This document shows, one piece after another, positions 10,440-22,232 of a stretch of DNA of 64,000 nt (positions are counted from its first letter, which is position 1; each line of letters begins with the position of its first letter). The translations under genes and the position numbers were made by a program. A model generated the notes under the pieces. That model searched no databases. It saw only the letters and a list, made by a program, of their open reading frames with translations, and was not told where the DNA came from. Source of the DNA: Eledone cirrhosa (Eukaryota > Mollusca > Cephalopoda > Octopoda > Eledonidae); NCBI GenBank assembly GCA_964016885.1, contig OZ024743.1, forward strand, positions 166,920,022 through 166,984,021, in the 5' to 3' direction.

Positions 10440-10560
10440 GGTGTTAGACTCAATTTTTAGATTGGGCCGTGTTCTTGAGCAAGATGCTTCATTTCTTGTT
10501 GATTTCCATGATAGAACTGGAGTCCTTATCGCTAATACACCCTGAAACCGTCTATGTAAT
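10440..10560 (+). mobile_element. Possible SINE relic
   Basis: 'cgtgttcttgagcaagatgc' and 'gatagaactggagtcc' resemble the body of the SINE at 29573-29903 ('ccttgagcaagacacttta', 'tagggactggggtcc'). The head is not convincing. 10561-10950 shows nothing recognised. Confidence 0.35.
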
Positions 10561-10958
10561 GCAATTAAGTATGAGGCCAGCTAAACTTGCATGGGTGTGA
10601 GAAGTAAATTCCATTTCTCATTTATTTTATTTCAAATAGTGGTTGTAGTAAGGGAGATAACTCCCAATTTTCTTGAATGAGTAAAATTTATTTACTTCTG
10701 GCTCTAGATAATTCCTAATTTGAACAGAGGCAGTTATCAACTTCCATTTGGCATAAAGATTAACACATTTAGCTGGAATTCTAGAAATATAGAGGTCGAT
10801 TCTCTACAGTGACTGCTGGTCACATATTTTCTGCCCCTAAGACTATTTTATCATATTTTCTAACCCTACTATCATTGTAGTGAATCAGAGTTTGGATTTT
10901 AACATTTCTAGTTTCAAATCATTCAAACACTCGATAAATTGTAAGGTTTATATATGTA

Positions 10959-12218
10959 CAGAGTGTAACAGGTAAATTGGGACCAGTTTCAAATGGGTAT
11001 ATTTCTAATTCTATATATTTTGTTGGAGCCTAAATTTTAAATATTACCAGCTTGAATAATCACTTATTCATAATTTGTTCAATCTGAAATTTAAAAAAAT
11101 CAGTATGTTAATAAAGAATGAAAATGTAGAAGTGTAATTGCTGAATTATTCTGCACAGGCTATGGGGATTGTTAGAGCCACAAAGTATGTCAAATCTACT
11201 GTTTTTAGAATTTGAAGAAAAGTCAGGATGTTCAGAGAAAGCCTCACAGTCCCCGCAGTGATAAAAAACGCACACATCGTTTCTTAGCAGGACTTAAAGA
11301 TTGATTGATTCAAACCCATCAAAATCGATGACTAAGTTGGTTCATGCTCGAGGAATCAGTAATGGCTGTGAGACAAGACTTCCAGATGAAATCCTATGTG
11401 AGGAGACACCATAACATACTAACTACCTGTTCCAAAGCCATTTGAACTGAAAAGTCCCAAACTTCTTAGTCATTTGAAATATCATTGCAAGATGTTTGCA
11501 TCTTCTTAGATGAAAACAAGTTTGTGGTAGACGAAGTTGCAAACCGTCAAAACTCACAAGTGATAGCATATGACCCTTCCCAAGTTCCTTCAGCTATGCA
11601 AAGCAAGAATCCAGCTTCCATTATGGTCTTTGGAGCTATTGCAAGTGATGAGAAATTGATGCCTCCTCATTTTATTGAAGTGGGTCTTAAAATCAACACA
11701 GCAGAGTATCTCATTCTTACAAGTTTTGTTGCCTTGGATTAGGAAGTATTATGATGCAAGTCGAGTCATATTGAACAGGACTCCGCATCTACCCATTCTT
11801 CAAAAAGAGTGCAAGAACTTTTGAAGAAGGAATTGGCCATGTTTGTCCCTAAAGATATCTGGTTCTCTAGCTCGCTAGATTTGAATCCATGCGCTATGGG
11901 GTGCAGTTGAAGCAATATCGAATGCAACTTCTAACAACTGTGTGTCTTCACTGAAGGCTTCCATGAAGCAAGCATTTGGTAAGACAAAATAGTTAAGGTA
12001 TGTGCATCATTTCGTAAATGGATTGAACTGGTAAAGAAAGCAAATGGCGGTCAGATTGAACTGGTAAAGAAAGCAAATGGTCACATTGAACTGAAATAAA
12101 TGCTAAACACTTCACAATAAATTGGCATAAACATAAAATTTGCAGTGTTCGATTTTTCTGAGTTATACCAATTATAATAAAGATATTTAAATGGTCCCAA
12201 TTTACCTATTACACCATG
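10959..12218 (+). mobile_element. Tc1/mariner element, decayed
   Basis: 28-bp terminal inverted repeats (left starts CAGAGTGTAACAGGTAAATT; the complement of the right starts CATGGTGTAATAGGTAAATT) agree at 24 of 28 positions. TA dinucleotides at 10957-10958 and 12219-12220 are the expected target duplication. The 1,260-bp length is right for one mariner copy. The transposase inside is broken. Confidence 0.85.
11180..12075 (+). pseudogene. Mariner transposase, broken
   Basis: The longest intact piece (11485-11739) reads CIFLDENKFVVDEVANRQNS, then VPSAMQSKNPASIMVFGAI and MPPHFIEVGLKINTAEY, the catalytic-domain core of mariner transposases with the first-block FLDEN carrying an Asp. Further pieces follow in other frames: GAVEAISNATS and a C-terminal FRKWIELVKKANGG near 12010-12055. 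Stops and frameshifts in the DNA-binding region (11180-11480) and after 11742 preclude activity. The tail piece is duplicated ('gattgaactggtaaagaaag'). Confidence 0.75.
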
Positions 12219-12289
12219 TATATATACATACATATATCACATATATATACATATATATATATATATATACACCCATACGGATGTATACA

Positions 12290-12722
12290 AGGTGGTCATG
12301 CTGGTGACATGACACATAAGCACCCTGTAAACCCCATGAGGTAGTCATGTTGGGGACATGACATGAAGAACCCATCTCACCCTGTAAAGTAGTCGTGTTG
12401 GTGGCATGACAGAATTCACCCAATGTTCCTGTGGAGTGGCCAGGCTGGTGACATGACAAGAGCACTCAGTCTGTCCTGTAAGGTGGTCAAGGCTGCGATG
12501 GTGACACATAAAAAAGCACCCAGCCCTATAGGGTGGTTGTGCCAATGACATGACACTAAATGCACAGACTACCCTGTAAAATGGAAATGATGGCAACAGG
12601 ACAAAAGAATGCAGCCCAACTAAAGTGGTTGTTTTGGTGATGCAACAAAAGCGCCCAGTCAACACTGTAAAGTGGTCGTGTTGGTGACACAACAAAAAGT
12701 GCCCAGTTCACACTGTAAAGAG
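12290..12722. repeat. Tandem LINE-tail modules, about 57 bp each
   Basis: Seven to eight diverged units of the form 'ctgtaaagtggtcgtgttggtgacacaacaaaaag' plus 'gcccagt' follow each other. The same module occurs once or twice in the 3' UTRs of the RTE-like LINEs (for example 48718-48830). The unit has been expanded here without LINE coding sequence. 12723-13334 holds no recognised feature. Confidence 0.7.
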
Positions 12723-13334
12723 AATTTGAGAGAAAGTCAGCACACGTGAATAGAGCACTGAAAGCGAGGTGATAAAGAAAGTGAAGAAAATTAGCACCAT
12801 GTGTTGAACATAGTAGCTGATACTAAAGCAACGAACATACACTTGCTTTAGTATTGAATGTCCCCCCCTCTCTCCTGTATGACTAATCAACATGCCTGCT
12901 TTAATATTTAAATTTGCTCTCTCCTCTATTGGCTGCAGTAGATTTTGACATACAGTCTTTATATCTCTTCCATATGCGTATATATGTCATAACCAGAACC
13001 CTTGAGGGGACTGCTGATTAGTACAACTAATGAATCAAGACACTTTCCTCAAAATATCCAGAAGTACAATAATGCATTCCAAATGACATCATGATGGTGG
13101 CTTTATGTCCCTTTTCAAGATCCAAGGGGAAGTGTAACACAGAATTGCACCACTTCCTCCAGTTTCATAAGAACCAAAATATTTACAACTGTATCTCATC
13201 AATGATATGAAAACCCAAACACAGACAAGGTATGAATGGAATAAAGAGACTAATTATGAAATCATATTGCAACTGAAAGATATGTTACATAAAAGAAACA
13301 GCTATATTACTAAAGTTTTTAAATAAAAAAATTT

Positions 13335-13368
13335 TTTTTAACCCAAACAAGCTGGGTACTTCTGCTAA
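13335..13368 (+). mobile_element. Helitron-type 3' terminus
   Basis: CAAGCTGGGTACTTCTGCTAA followed by T has the form of an animal Helitron end: a short GC hairpin region about 10 bp before CTRR, inserted before T. Only the terminus is recognised; the body to the left is degenerate. Confidence 0.45.
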
Positions 13369-13378
13369 TATATATATA

Positions 13379-13444
13379 CCGTCTAACCCATGCTAGCATG
13401 GAAAGTGGATGTTAAACGAGAATGATGATGATGATGATGATGAT
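13379..13444 (+). repeat. Orphan LINE/SINE tail
   Basis: CGTCTAACCCATGCTAGCATG then AAAGTGGATGTTAAACGA and (GAT)n: the last 65 bp of the RTE-like family without any upstream part, flanked by TA repeats. Confidence 0.75.
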
Positions 13445-13579
13445 ATATATATAAATTCGAGTGTGTTGGTTAATTTCCGACACTTTAGTATGCAGGTAGA
13501 ACACTCAAAGATGTGTGCAGGTGGGTCTGTTAAAAACAAGAAGTATAAGTCAACAAGTTAAAATTAACCTTGTTTATTC

Positions 13580-13648
13580 ATATTCACTGGTATATATATT
13601 TCGGTGATAGGCATTATGCAACAGCTATGACCTCATCAGACAGCTAGA
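13580..13648 (-). ncRNA. Hammerhead ribozyme motif (HH1)
   Basis: On the minus strand CTGATGA (13639-13633) is followed by stem II GGTCATAG/CTATCACC, with one C·C mismatch at the fourth pair, then GAAA (13602-13599). Stem III is the self-complementary ATATATAT followed by A (position 17), giving an AUA cleavage site. Stem I is weaker here: CTG/CAG with one mismatch next to the core. Hammerheads are known from Penelope-like elements. Activity is inferred only. Confidence 0.62.
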
Positions 13649-13649
13649 A

Positions 13650-14144
13650 TTTCAACAGAAAAACAGAATGAAGGAATAAAGTTTACTTCTGTTATTTTGA
13701 TTTTTTTTATATGCTCAGTGCTGAAATTTGGTGTTGTTTTCTCAGAGCACTGGTTGCATATCTCTTTATATATTTGAAATTTTCAGTAACAACTCCAAAA
13801 CATTCGCTTACAACCTTGGGAGTAGGAAGTTGTGGTAGTAGCATATTAACACTAATGCCACTAATACAGCTACATAGGTCTGTCATCTCAGAGACGATGA
13901 GGCAGTATAGCGGCATGCTGCTTCATTTGTCTCTGGGTCAAAATCTTAAACACAATTTATTTCTTCTCTGTTTTTTTCTTTGCTTGTTTCCATAAAGTTT
14001 ACCATCATTCTGTTGGTAGTATACAATTTACAGCTGAAGATAACACTGGGTTATTATGCAATCAGCCCACTGCAATGTGCATAGTGTTTGCAAAAATAAA
14101 TAATTAAGTAAATTCAACATATTTTGCCTCCTGTCATTTCACTA
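13650..14144. other. No recognised gene
   Basis: The stretch continues the repeat that carries HH1 and then becomes ordinary AT-rich DNA. Open frames on either strand (for example 13711-13995) match no family I know. Confidence 0.4.
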
Positions 14145-14164
14145 TATAATATATATATATATAC

Positions 14165-14207
<43 letters not shown>
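14145..14207. repeat. (TA)n microsatellite
   Basis: Long alternating TA with a few CATA interruptions. 14208-14375 after it has no recognised feature. Confidence 0.9.
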
Positions 14208-14208
<1 letters not shown>

Positions 14209-14375
14209 ACATTAAGATGTAAATTATCCGCGTATTGTTCGTACTATCCGTTAGGGTATAATATGGGACTGTAATACAGGAAAGTTTTATGCAATTTGTG
14301 TTTACAAGCTGAAATTGCCTCAGATTTTTTGTTTAAGATGTGATCATTGGCGTAGAGTATTTCCATTATACGAGT

Positions 14376-16350
14376 AGGGTGGGAGTAGGGAAGAATATAC
14401 AGCCGCTAAGAGAGAAGCTAGACGTCAGGTGTACTTAGCACGCAGGGAGGCTGAGAGTAGGAGGTTTGCCAATGTTCTGCGATGGGAAGATCAGAGGCGT
14501 GCGGTGTTCCACATTGCAAGGCAGGATGTTGTTGGAGAAAAATGTGTCCGGAATGATGCCGGTGTACTTAGTGTCACGAATGATTAGAAAAAGGAGGCCT
14601 GGAAATGTCATTATGAGAGACTGATGAATGTGGAGAACGAATGGGAGAGAGAGAAATTACCCTCAGTAGATCCGACTGAGGGACCAGCTATTGAGATTGA
14701 CGAATATAGGGTCCAAGAGGTGATTAAGGAAATGAAAAATGGTAAGGCTGCTGGACCATCGGGAATAGTTGCTGAGATGCTGAAGGCATCATTGGACGTA
14801 GGTACTAAACTGGTTGCATGCATCATCAATCAGGCTATATATGGTGGTGTCATACCCAAAGACTGGTGCAGCAGTATTCTCATAAATTGCTACAAAGGTA
14901 AAGGGGATGCTCTGGAGAGGAGCAATTATAGGGGTATAAAACTGTTGGATCAGGTTATGAAAATGGCAGAAAGGATATTAACACAACTAATTAGAGAAAG
15001 GGTCAAACTAGATGAGATTCAGTTTGGTTTTGTGCCTGGGAAGAGTACAACAGATGCCCTCTTCTTGGTGAGACAATTGCAAGAGAGGTTCTTAGAGAAA
15101 AATAAGCCACTATACTTAGCCTTTGTTGGCCTAGAGAAGGCCTTTGATAGGGTACCCCGATCTGTCATCTGGTGGTCCCTAAGGAAACTAGGTGTTGAGG
15201 AATGGCTTGTGAGGACAGTGCAAACTTTGTACAGAGGTACAGTCAGTAAAGTCAGGGTAGGAATGGAGTTTAGTGAGGAATTCCAGATACAAGTAGGAGT
15301 ACATCAAGGTTCGGTTCGGTCCTCAGCCCGCTCTTATTCATTATAGTCCTCCAAGCCATAACAGAGGAGTTTAAGACTGGCTGTCCATGGGAATTTCTCT
15401 ATGCTGATGATCTGGTTCTTATAGCAGAATCAGTAGAGGGGCTAGAGAATAAATTCTGGCTATGGAAACAGCAGTTGGAAGCAAGAGGACTGAGAGTGAA
15501 CCTAGCTAAGACAAAAGTGTTAATGAGTAGAAAAGAGGACAAAACTCTGATTCCGTCAGAAAAGGAACTGGCATAAATTCTATAAAATGCACACAATGCA
15601 GATCCTGGGTACACAAGAGATGTAGCGGGAGAGCAGGCAAACTAATAGGTAGGGAGAAATATGTATGCAGTAGATGTACAGGGAAATTAGACAGTAGAAG
15701 TCACATTGATAGACACATTTTTCAAATGCAGGAGGGTGCTATAGAAGTGGTGGATAGCTTCCGGTACCTAGGAGATCAGATTAGCATGGGAAGGGGGGGG
15801 GGGTCCGAGGCCATAGTATCTAGAATAAGGACGGGTTGGAAGAAGTTTAGGGAGCTGCTTCCTCCGCTGATGAAGAAGGCTTTTCCCTGCGTACGAAAGG
15901 CCGGTTATATGATGCCTGTGCGAGGAGTGTGATGCTGCATGGTAGTGAGACATGGGCAGCAACTGCAGAGGATATGTGACGGCTGGAGAGAAATGAGGCA
16001 AGCATGCTCCGTTGGATGTGCAGTGTAAATGTGCGTGAACGACCCAGCATGAATGTATTGAGAGAGAAACTGTGTCTGAGAGGGATAGAATGTAGTGTAC
16101 GGGAGAGGAGACTGAGGTGGTATGGACATGTGATGTGCATGGAGGATGACCAATGGGTGAAGAAGTGGCAGGAAATGCCAGTTGAAGGAAGACGTGATAG
16201 AGTAAACCATGAAAAACATAGGCAGAGGTGGTGAGAACAGACCTCAGATCGCTGAAGCTTACGGTGGAGATGACGAAGGACCATGACAAGTGGAGAGATG
16301 CTGTGCTGAATAAGACCCGTCCCACGCAGGGAAGAGCGGACGTAAAATTT
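14376..16350 (+). mobile_element. RTE-like LINE (LINE-C), 5'-truncated and dead
   Basis: It starts in the endonuclease-RT linker (14400-14520: AAKREARRQVYLARREAE) and runs through a 240-codon RT frame (14624-15343) with KAAGPSGIVAEMLK, CYKGKGDALE and FGFVPGKSTTDA. Motif A reads FVGLEKAFD, so the metal-binding Asp that is FVDLEKAFD in sister copies is Gly. A frameshift breaks motif B; YADD is at about 15400. The PHD-like finger is reduced. C-terminal parts follow at 15726-15932 and 16004-16330 (RERRLRWYGHV). The 3' end stops at 'agcggacgtaaaat' near 16350, where gypsy sequence begins. Confidence 0.82.
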
Positions 16351-16401
16351 TTTCCTGCTGATTCAATAATCTATATCGTCTTACGTCTAGAGGGGGAGTA
16401 T
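16351..16401 (+). mobile_element. Gypsy-type element, internal 3' end with PPT
   Basis: About 50 bp that do not belong to the LINE end in AGAGGGGGAGTATT, a purine tract directly before the TGT start of the LTR. This is the usual polypurine tract arrangement of Ty3/gypsy elements. Confidence 0.55.
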
Positions 16402-16778
16402 TGTAGAGACCTACATTCCGCGGGCTCACATACATTCTCTGTGCGTCATTAGGCTCAGCTCAGCCAATCAGAGCCAGTAGAAGAGAATGTATCTCTATGC
16501 GCCCTGAGGGAAAAGTTCCCGCCTTGATTTGAAGAATCAGCCTCTCGCTTCCTGTCTGTGAAAAGGTAAACACCTAACTTTCTTTCGTCGTGAAATCACT
16601 AGCCAACATGTAACACAACAACTTAACCACAGTCTGGCAACACTTCAGCCAGTGGACCATGTCTTCTGAAATCCTTAATTCATTGTTTCATCTCTCTTGG
16701 CATGTCAGCTATTCAGCTCTACTCAGCTCAATCTTCGTAAATAAATATTGTACTTACAACCCAGTGTCCTGTTATACA
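16402..16778 (+). mobile_element. Gypsy-type LTR
   Basis: The 377 bp begin TGTAGAGACC and end TGTTATACA, giving the TGTA...TACA inverted ends expected of an LTR. It contains an AGCCAATCAG box near 16460 and AATAAATATT near 16738 as a possible poly-A signal. No primer-binding site follows; instead an inverted Penelope fragment starts at once. Only the 3' LTR of this element is present. Confidence 0.6.
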
Positions 16779-16905
16779 TGCAATCTCTCCATTACGCGAG
16801 CGCTGCATAAGCTTATGCAAGTCATTTGCAGATTTTTCTCCCAGTTGCTGGGCCTCCATTCTATTTTGCTTCTTGCTATACTGTTCTATAATATTTCTAA
16901 GTTTA
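16779..16905 (-). mobile_element. Inverted fragment of the adjacent Penelope ORF
   Basis: This stretch is the near-exact reverse complement of 17748-17872 (encoding LRNIIEQYSKKQNRMEAQQ). It therefore lies antisense at the 5' side of the element that contains the same sequence in sense orientation. The open plus-strand frame through it is an accident of antisense reading. Confidence 0.8.
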
Positions 16906-19900
16906 CAGTCGACACTGATGAATTATCGATATTACAGCTACCACCTAAATATGCCACATATAATAAGGTAAATATGATAAAATGCTTGTCAGAAATAGAA
17001 AAATCATTTACAAAATTACGTTGGAGCCTCATAAACAAAAACAAAAACAAAAGTAACAACATACACACACACACACATACAACAGACATCCCAACAACAA
17101 CAGACACACAGACACAAACAACGATAATAACAACAACACACACATCAACAATAACATACTCAGAGACAACAACAGACACACTGACACAAACAACAATAAC
17201 AACAACACACAACAATAATAACATACACAGAGACAACAACAACATACATCAACAACAGCACACATCAACAACAACAACAACACACACACATTCTATGTCT
17301 CTCACCACCACCACAATCTTAACAAACACACAGACAGAGAAAATAGGTAATGATAGTAACACAGAAGTAAGGGAAGGTAATGGGATTGAAAGGAGAAGGG
17401 AGACTATCGATACTGACAGAGAAAATAACCAGGAGGAACACACAGACACACAAAATAGAGTAGATAATAACAATGAGCCAGAGGAAAGAGACAAGAGTAA
17501 CAATGAGAGACATAGAAACAACCATGAGGCTGTTGGTGGAAATAGAAATAGAGACAACACAACTAACAATAACAATAGCATTAGTACACATAAAGCAGCA
17601 GCCTGGAATTCTACTTTTTATAATCCTTCCGATATGTCCTTCGACCTACGACGAGTCCACGCCACAACGTTAGCTTTTAACAAACGCATACAATTGCCGT
17701 CGCAGGCCGATGAACAAACAGAAGCACAATTTAGTATAGCTAGATCTAAACTTAGAAATATTATAGAACAGTATAGCAAGAAGCAAAATAGAATGGAGGC
17801 CCAGCAACTGGGAGAAAAATCTGCAAATGGCTTGCGTAAGCTCATGCAGCGCTCGCGTAATGGAGAGATTGTATGCTTTCCAACAGACAAGTCTGGCAGA
17901 ATGTCGGTTGACAGTCTGTCAAACAACACCCAGGCAATGCAAGCCCACATCACTAACACTACAAGAGCATGAGGATAGGGAGAAAACCCTCAATGTCCAT
18001 ATGATGATGTGGACAAACATAATGCAGCCCAATAAAAGGACTGCCAACAACTTCCAGGCCTAACAATGACATGCCAGTGTTGTATGGGCTTCGAAAAGAT
18101 CATAAGATGAGCAGTGACCCTGTCACAGGACCACCAACACGGCCAGTCTGTGGAGTTAACATTGCTAGTAAATACAGACTTTCCTACATTCTCTCCCTGA
18201 TCATACGCCCCATCATTGAAATGTCCCCAGATAAATGTGACAGCACGGAGGACCTCCTCAGCAGAATCAGCGAAAATAACTGATCTAGGGACCTAACAGA
18301 CTGTATAATAGGTAGTATGGATGTTGTGTCCCTATATTCATCTATTGATGTGGATTTTGCTGTGGAGAAATACGTAGAAATGATCAGTGAGAGCAATGTT
18401 GAATTCCGTGGAATTGATGCCAGTGAGCTGGGACTCCTACTTAAACTTACCTATAGTAATTATTATCTAGATACATATGACCTTAGCAACCTGTGCCCTA
18501 CAAGACCAGCAAGAGGCAGACCACCTACCATTACCTCAATGGCCAAGAAAACCCACACAGAAAGATGGAACGAGTGGACCAGAGCCATACGGACCCCCGA
18601 AAATCACGATGAACTAAAGAAAATGATTGCACATGTGGTGGGGCCAGTATAAAACTAACCCTTAAGGAACATATGTTCAAATTTAATGGAAAAACATATG
18701 CCCAAGAGGAGGGAGCAGCTATTGGTGTTAGCATTGCTCGTGACATAGCTAACCTATTCATGGTATGGTGCGACAATAAACTTAAACTTAAAGAACAATC
18801 AGAAGACAGCAACTTCTTAACCCTGATAATGTACTCCCGCTACGTTGATGATATAAACATCGTAGTAAAAACACCCCCACTAGAAAACAGTCAGGAACTA
18901 GAGAAATACACCATGGAAAGCATCCAGCAAATAGCTAACTCCATCCACCAGAGTATTAGAGTTACTATAGACTACCCCAGCAAACACCCCAACCATCGAT
19001 TACCTGTACTAGACACAGAGCTCTGGTTAGAAACCATTAATAACAAAAAACAAATCCTCCATTCCCATTATGCCAAACCTATGACTTCCAAATATCTGAT
19101 CCACCGAAACTCAGCTGTTTCGGATCACACCAAAATCAACATACTGATTGCGGATTTGGTACGGTTGATGAGAAACGTGTCCCGCATGTGCAACCCCAAA
19201 GAACTAAAGAGACACATACAACACTTCATCCACCGTATGCAGTTCTCTGGTTACAATCAGAGAGATAAAATCAGAGTATATAGAGGACCCAGAACCAAAT
19301 GGGAAAAAATGGTAAATAATGATACAAATGGAACCTGCCCCTTGTATAGGAGCAAATTTTGGAATAGAATAGAAAGAACTAGGAATAAGGTTAATAGAAT
19401 AAACTCATGGTATGATAGCAATAAATACCAGAGTGTAATGTTCATCAATACAACCCCTAGAGGTGAATTAGCTTACAAATTTAGAAGGGCCCTAGATAAA
19501 CTTAAACTTAATATTAAGATAGTAGAAAGACCAGGTACCTCCATAAAAACACTTATTAGCAATACATACCCTTTTCAAAGACCTCCTTGTATAGATCAGA
19601 AATGCATAATCTGTAAACTAAGCCCCCATATTAACTGTAAAACTAGAAATGTAGTATATAGCATAACATGTACTGAAGGACAATGTAAAGATAAGAATAT
19701 AGTGTACATAGGTGAGACAGCTCGTAGTATAGGAGAACGGTTAAATGAATACTGGTGAGAACTTCAAGATAAAAAAGAATCATCAATACTCCACCAACAT
19801 GCTAAAATAGAACATAGAAATAAAATAGAATGTACACACAGAAAAGACGCAATGCTTAGACAAATCACAGAAGCAATAAACATAAAAGAATTACAACCAA

Positions 19901-19947
19901 AATTAAATAGAAAACATGAGTGGAACAGCAACATCACAACTTACAAT
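16906..19947 (+). pseudogene. Penelope RT-GIY-YIG polyprotein, broken
   Basis: N-terminal blocks: LQLPPKYATYNKV (about 16935), a low-complexity Thr/His/Asn stretch from (CA)n-rich DNA (17050-17300), then AFNKRIQLPSQAD and QLGEKSANGLRKL to 17930. After a frameshift the RT starts: YGLRKDHK (18077), TGPPTRPVCG, motif-A-like MDVVSLYSSID (18317), GAAIGVSIARDIANLF, and the catalytic RYVDDI at 18838-18855. Cys pairs CIICKLSPHINCKTRN lead into the GIY-YIG part (VVYSITC, YIGETARSIGERLNEY). Breaks: frameshifts near 17930, 18060 and 18655, a TGA at 18281, and a TGA at 19756 that removes the end of the nuclease. Reverse transcription and strand cutting are known for the family; this copy cannot do both. 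Confidence 0.85.
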
Positions 19948-20144
19948 TAAGGGCAAAATGAAAACACACACACATAGAACAAACAACCAACCAGTAACAT
20001 GTAAATAAAAAAAAAAATAAACAAATAAAAACACACACAGACACCCGGATGTAACACATGCGCAAACTAAGCACACAACACACACAAAAACAAGATGGTG
20101 TAGGACAGAACAAAGGAGAAGCACAAAACAAAGAAAATAATCCC

Positions 20145-20200
20145 CAGTCACTGAAGAGGTCACAGAATGTGTGACGAAAGAACTTTGACAATCTATGAAC
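20145..20200 (+). ncRNA. Hammerhead-like motif in PLE1 3' region
   Basis: CTGAAGA (20151-20157; the fifth core base may vary) is followed by one G, then stem GTCAC/GTGAC and GAAA (20176-20179). The extra G and an unclear stem III leave this below the other motifs. Confidence 0.3.
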
Positions 20201-20341
20201 AACCGTCCGGTTATGGAACCAACCAACCAACCAACCGGAAATTTATAAATTCTTAAATTTATAAATTTAATTTATAATAAATTGGAGTGAAAGCAACTAA
20301 TGCGTGTGTTTCTTATTGGCAACATGACCCTCCCAAAGCAT

Positions 20342-20367
20342 AACTATATATATATATATATATATAT
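20342..20367. repeat. (TA)n microsatellite
   Basis: Pure TA run at the end of PLE1. 20370-20600 after it matches none of the other elements. Confidence 0.85.
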
Positions 20368-20604
20368 GGGATAACAAGTTATCGTTATAGGTAATCCAGT
20401 TAGAGGTTATGAGTACTTTGTATTGTGGATAGTTTTAACGTACAGCATTCTTTGACTCAATAATAGGTTTCTTTCGTTAGGTAGTGAGTTGGCGAGAACT
20501 CCTATGCAGGTTATTCTTGGAGTAATAATAGTGAAAGCTTGAAAAATAACATGGCCGGCTGTACAAAAAGGTTTTATTTCTAGTATTAACAATAGTGTCC
20601 ACTA

Positions 20605-22232
20605 TTTCTATAGAACCATCTAGACAATAGGAGTTAGTATCCTGTGGGCACTTGCTACTTATTGCACCTGAGCATCAGCCACATATAAAATCTACGTTCT
20701 TACCTGTGATCCCACTACATCTTTTATGCACCCATAGTTTGCATTTGGGACATAAAATGGAATTTCTGCCTACTTCTTTCCTACACACTGAGCATGGCCA
20801 TTTCCCAGAGGCTACCTGAGCCCTATTTTCCTTTCTACATACTAGAACTTTAGTCTTAGACAAGTTAACTTTAAGGCCTTTTGATCCTAGGCCATGCTTC
20901 CATGTTTGGAATTTCTTCTCTAGTTCAGCCATCGATTCAGCTATGAGAGTTTGATCATCTGCATATAGAATTTCCCATGGGCAGCCGGTCTTGAACTCCT
21001 CTATTATAGCCTGAAAGGCAATAATAAATAGGAGGGGGCTAAGGACAGAGCCTTGATGGACACCAACTTTTACACTAAATTCTTCACTATATTCGTTGTT
21101 AACTCTAACCTTGCTTGTATAGCTCTCACAAGCCATTCATCTACACCTAGTTTTCTAAGAGCCCACCGGATAATGGAGTAGGGGACTCTGTCAAAGGGTT
21201 TCTCCAAGTCTACAAAAGCTAAGTATAGGGGTTTCCTTTTAGCTAGGTACTTCTCCTGTAGTTGTCGTACAAGGAAAAGAGCGTCTGTGATAATTTTACC
21301 TGACACAAACCCAAACTGCATTTCATCTAGATCAATTCGCTCTCTGATTAGTTGCGCTATAAGTCTTTCTGTGAACTTCATGACCTGGTCAACTAATTTA
21401 ATGCCTCTATAGTTTCCCCTATCTAGGGCATCTCCTTTACCCTTGTAGCAGTTCATGATGATGCTGCTACGCCAGTCATTTGGTATGACCCCATTCTGTA
21501 TGACTTGGTTTACTATCCGGGTGACCATAGTGTCTCCCACCATTCCAGATGCTTTCAGAATTTCAGCAACTATCTCTGAAGGCCCAACTGCCTTGCCTGT
21601 CTTCATATCTTTGATTGCCTTACTTATTATACTACCTTTAACTTGCATTGCTGGTCCCTCTTTTGGATCAATTTGGGGCAGACTATCTTTTTCTCATTTA
21701 TTCTCCTCATTTAGTAGTCTCTCGTAGTAACACTTCCAAGCTACTTTCTTATCAGCATCAGTGATAAGTACACCATCATCATTACGGACACACTTCTCCC
21801 CAACAATATCACGGTTTTCCTTGACACATTGTCTTGCAATCCTGAACACCTCACGTTTTTGGTCCTCGCGTTGTAAAACATGCTTGAACTTTCTTTCCTC
21901 TGCTTCCCTTCTTGCAAAGTACACTTATCTCCTAGCTTCTCTCCTGGCCACTTGATAGTGTTCTCTACTTCTCCCATCCCACCATACTTTCCAAGCCTGC
22001 TTTTTGGCCTTGATTGACTCCTCCACCTTACTGTTCCACCAGCAAGTTACTCTCCTCCTGCTTATAGGTCTGCTCCAGCCACAGATTTTATCTGTTGCCT
22101 TCAGCAGGTTAACTTTCAGGAATTCCCACTCTTCCTCTATATTGTACGTCTCTAATTGCTCTTCCTTACTGTCAAAAGCATCAAGTAATAAGCTTTTAAA
22201 TTTGTTACTGGCTGTGGGGTCCTTTAACTTTT
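20605..22232 (-). mobile_element. LINE-A copy, truncated at both ends
   Basis: Minus-strand order: end of the endonuclease-linker (22200-21700: WKVWWDGRSREHYQVARREA), RT start (21648-21070: FGFVSGKIITDALFLVRQLQ, FVDLEKPFDRV), motif B to YADDQTLI (21070-20935), and the PHD-like finger CSVCRKEVGRNSILCPKC, WVHKRCSG (20805-20690). It stops after 'ctatagaaatagtggacac' near 20605, so the C-terminal domain and tail are missing. A TGA-containing break lies between 21690 and 21650. Its 5' limit abuts LINE-A 5' UTR in opposite orientation. Confidence 0.82.

Larger units (their letters stand above)
16906..20340 (+). mobile_element. Penelope-like element (PLE1)
   Basis: The element carries an N-terminal region, a Penelope-type RT and a C-terminal GIY-YIG endonuclease in the order typical of endonuclease-bearing PLEs. 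The 5' side abuts an inverted fragment of itself and the gypsy LTR. The 3' side has an untranslated region with (CCAA)n near 20220 and AT-rich DNA up to a TA microsatellite at 20342. Frameshifts and stops make it inactive. Confidence 0.85.

Noticed and set aside
16659..17050. Start of a 437-codon frame as the true Penelope N-terminus
   Set aside because: Its first part reads through an LTR and an antisense copy of the element's own gene. Genuine Penelope sequence begins near 16906.
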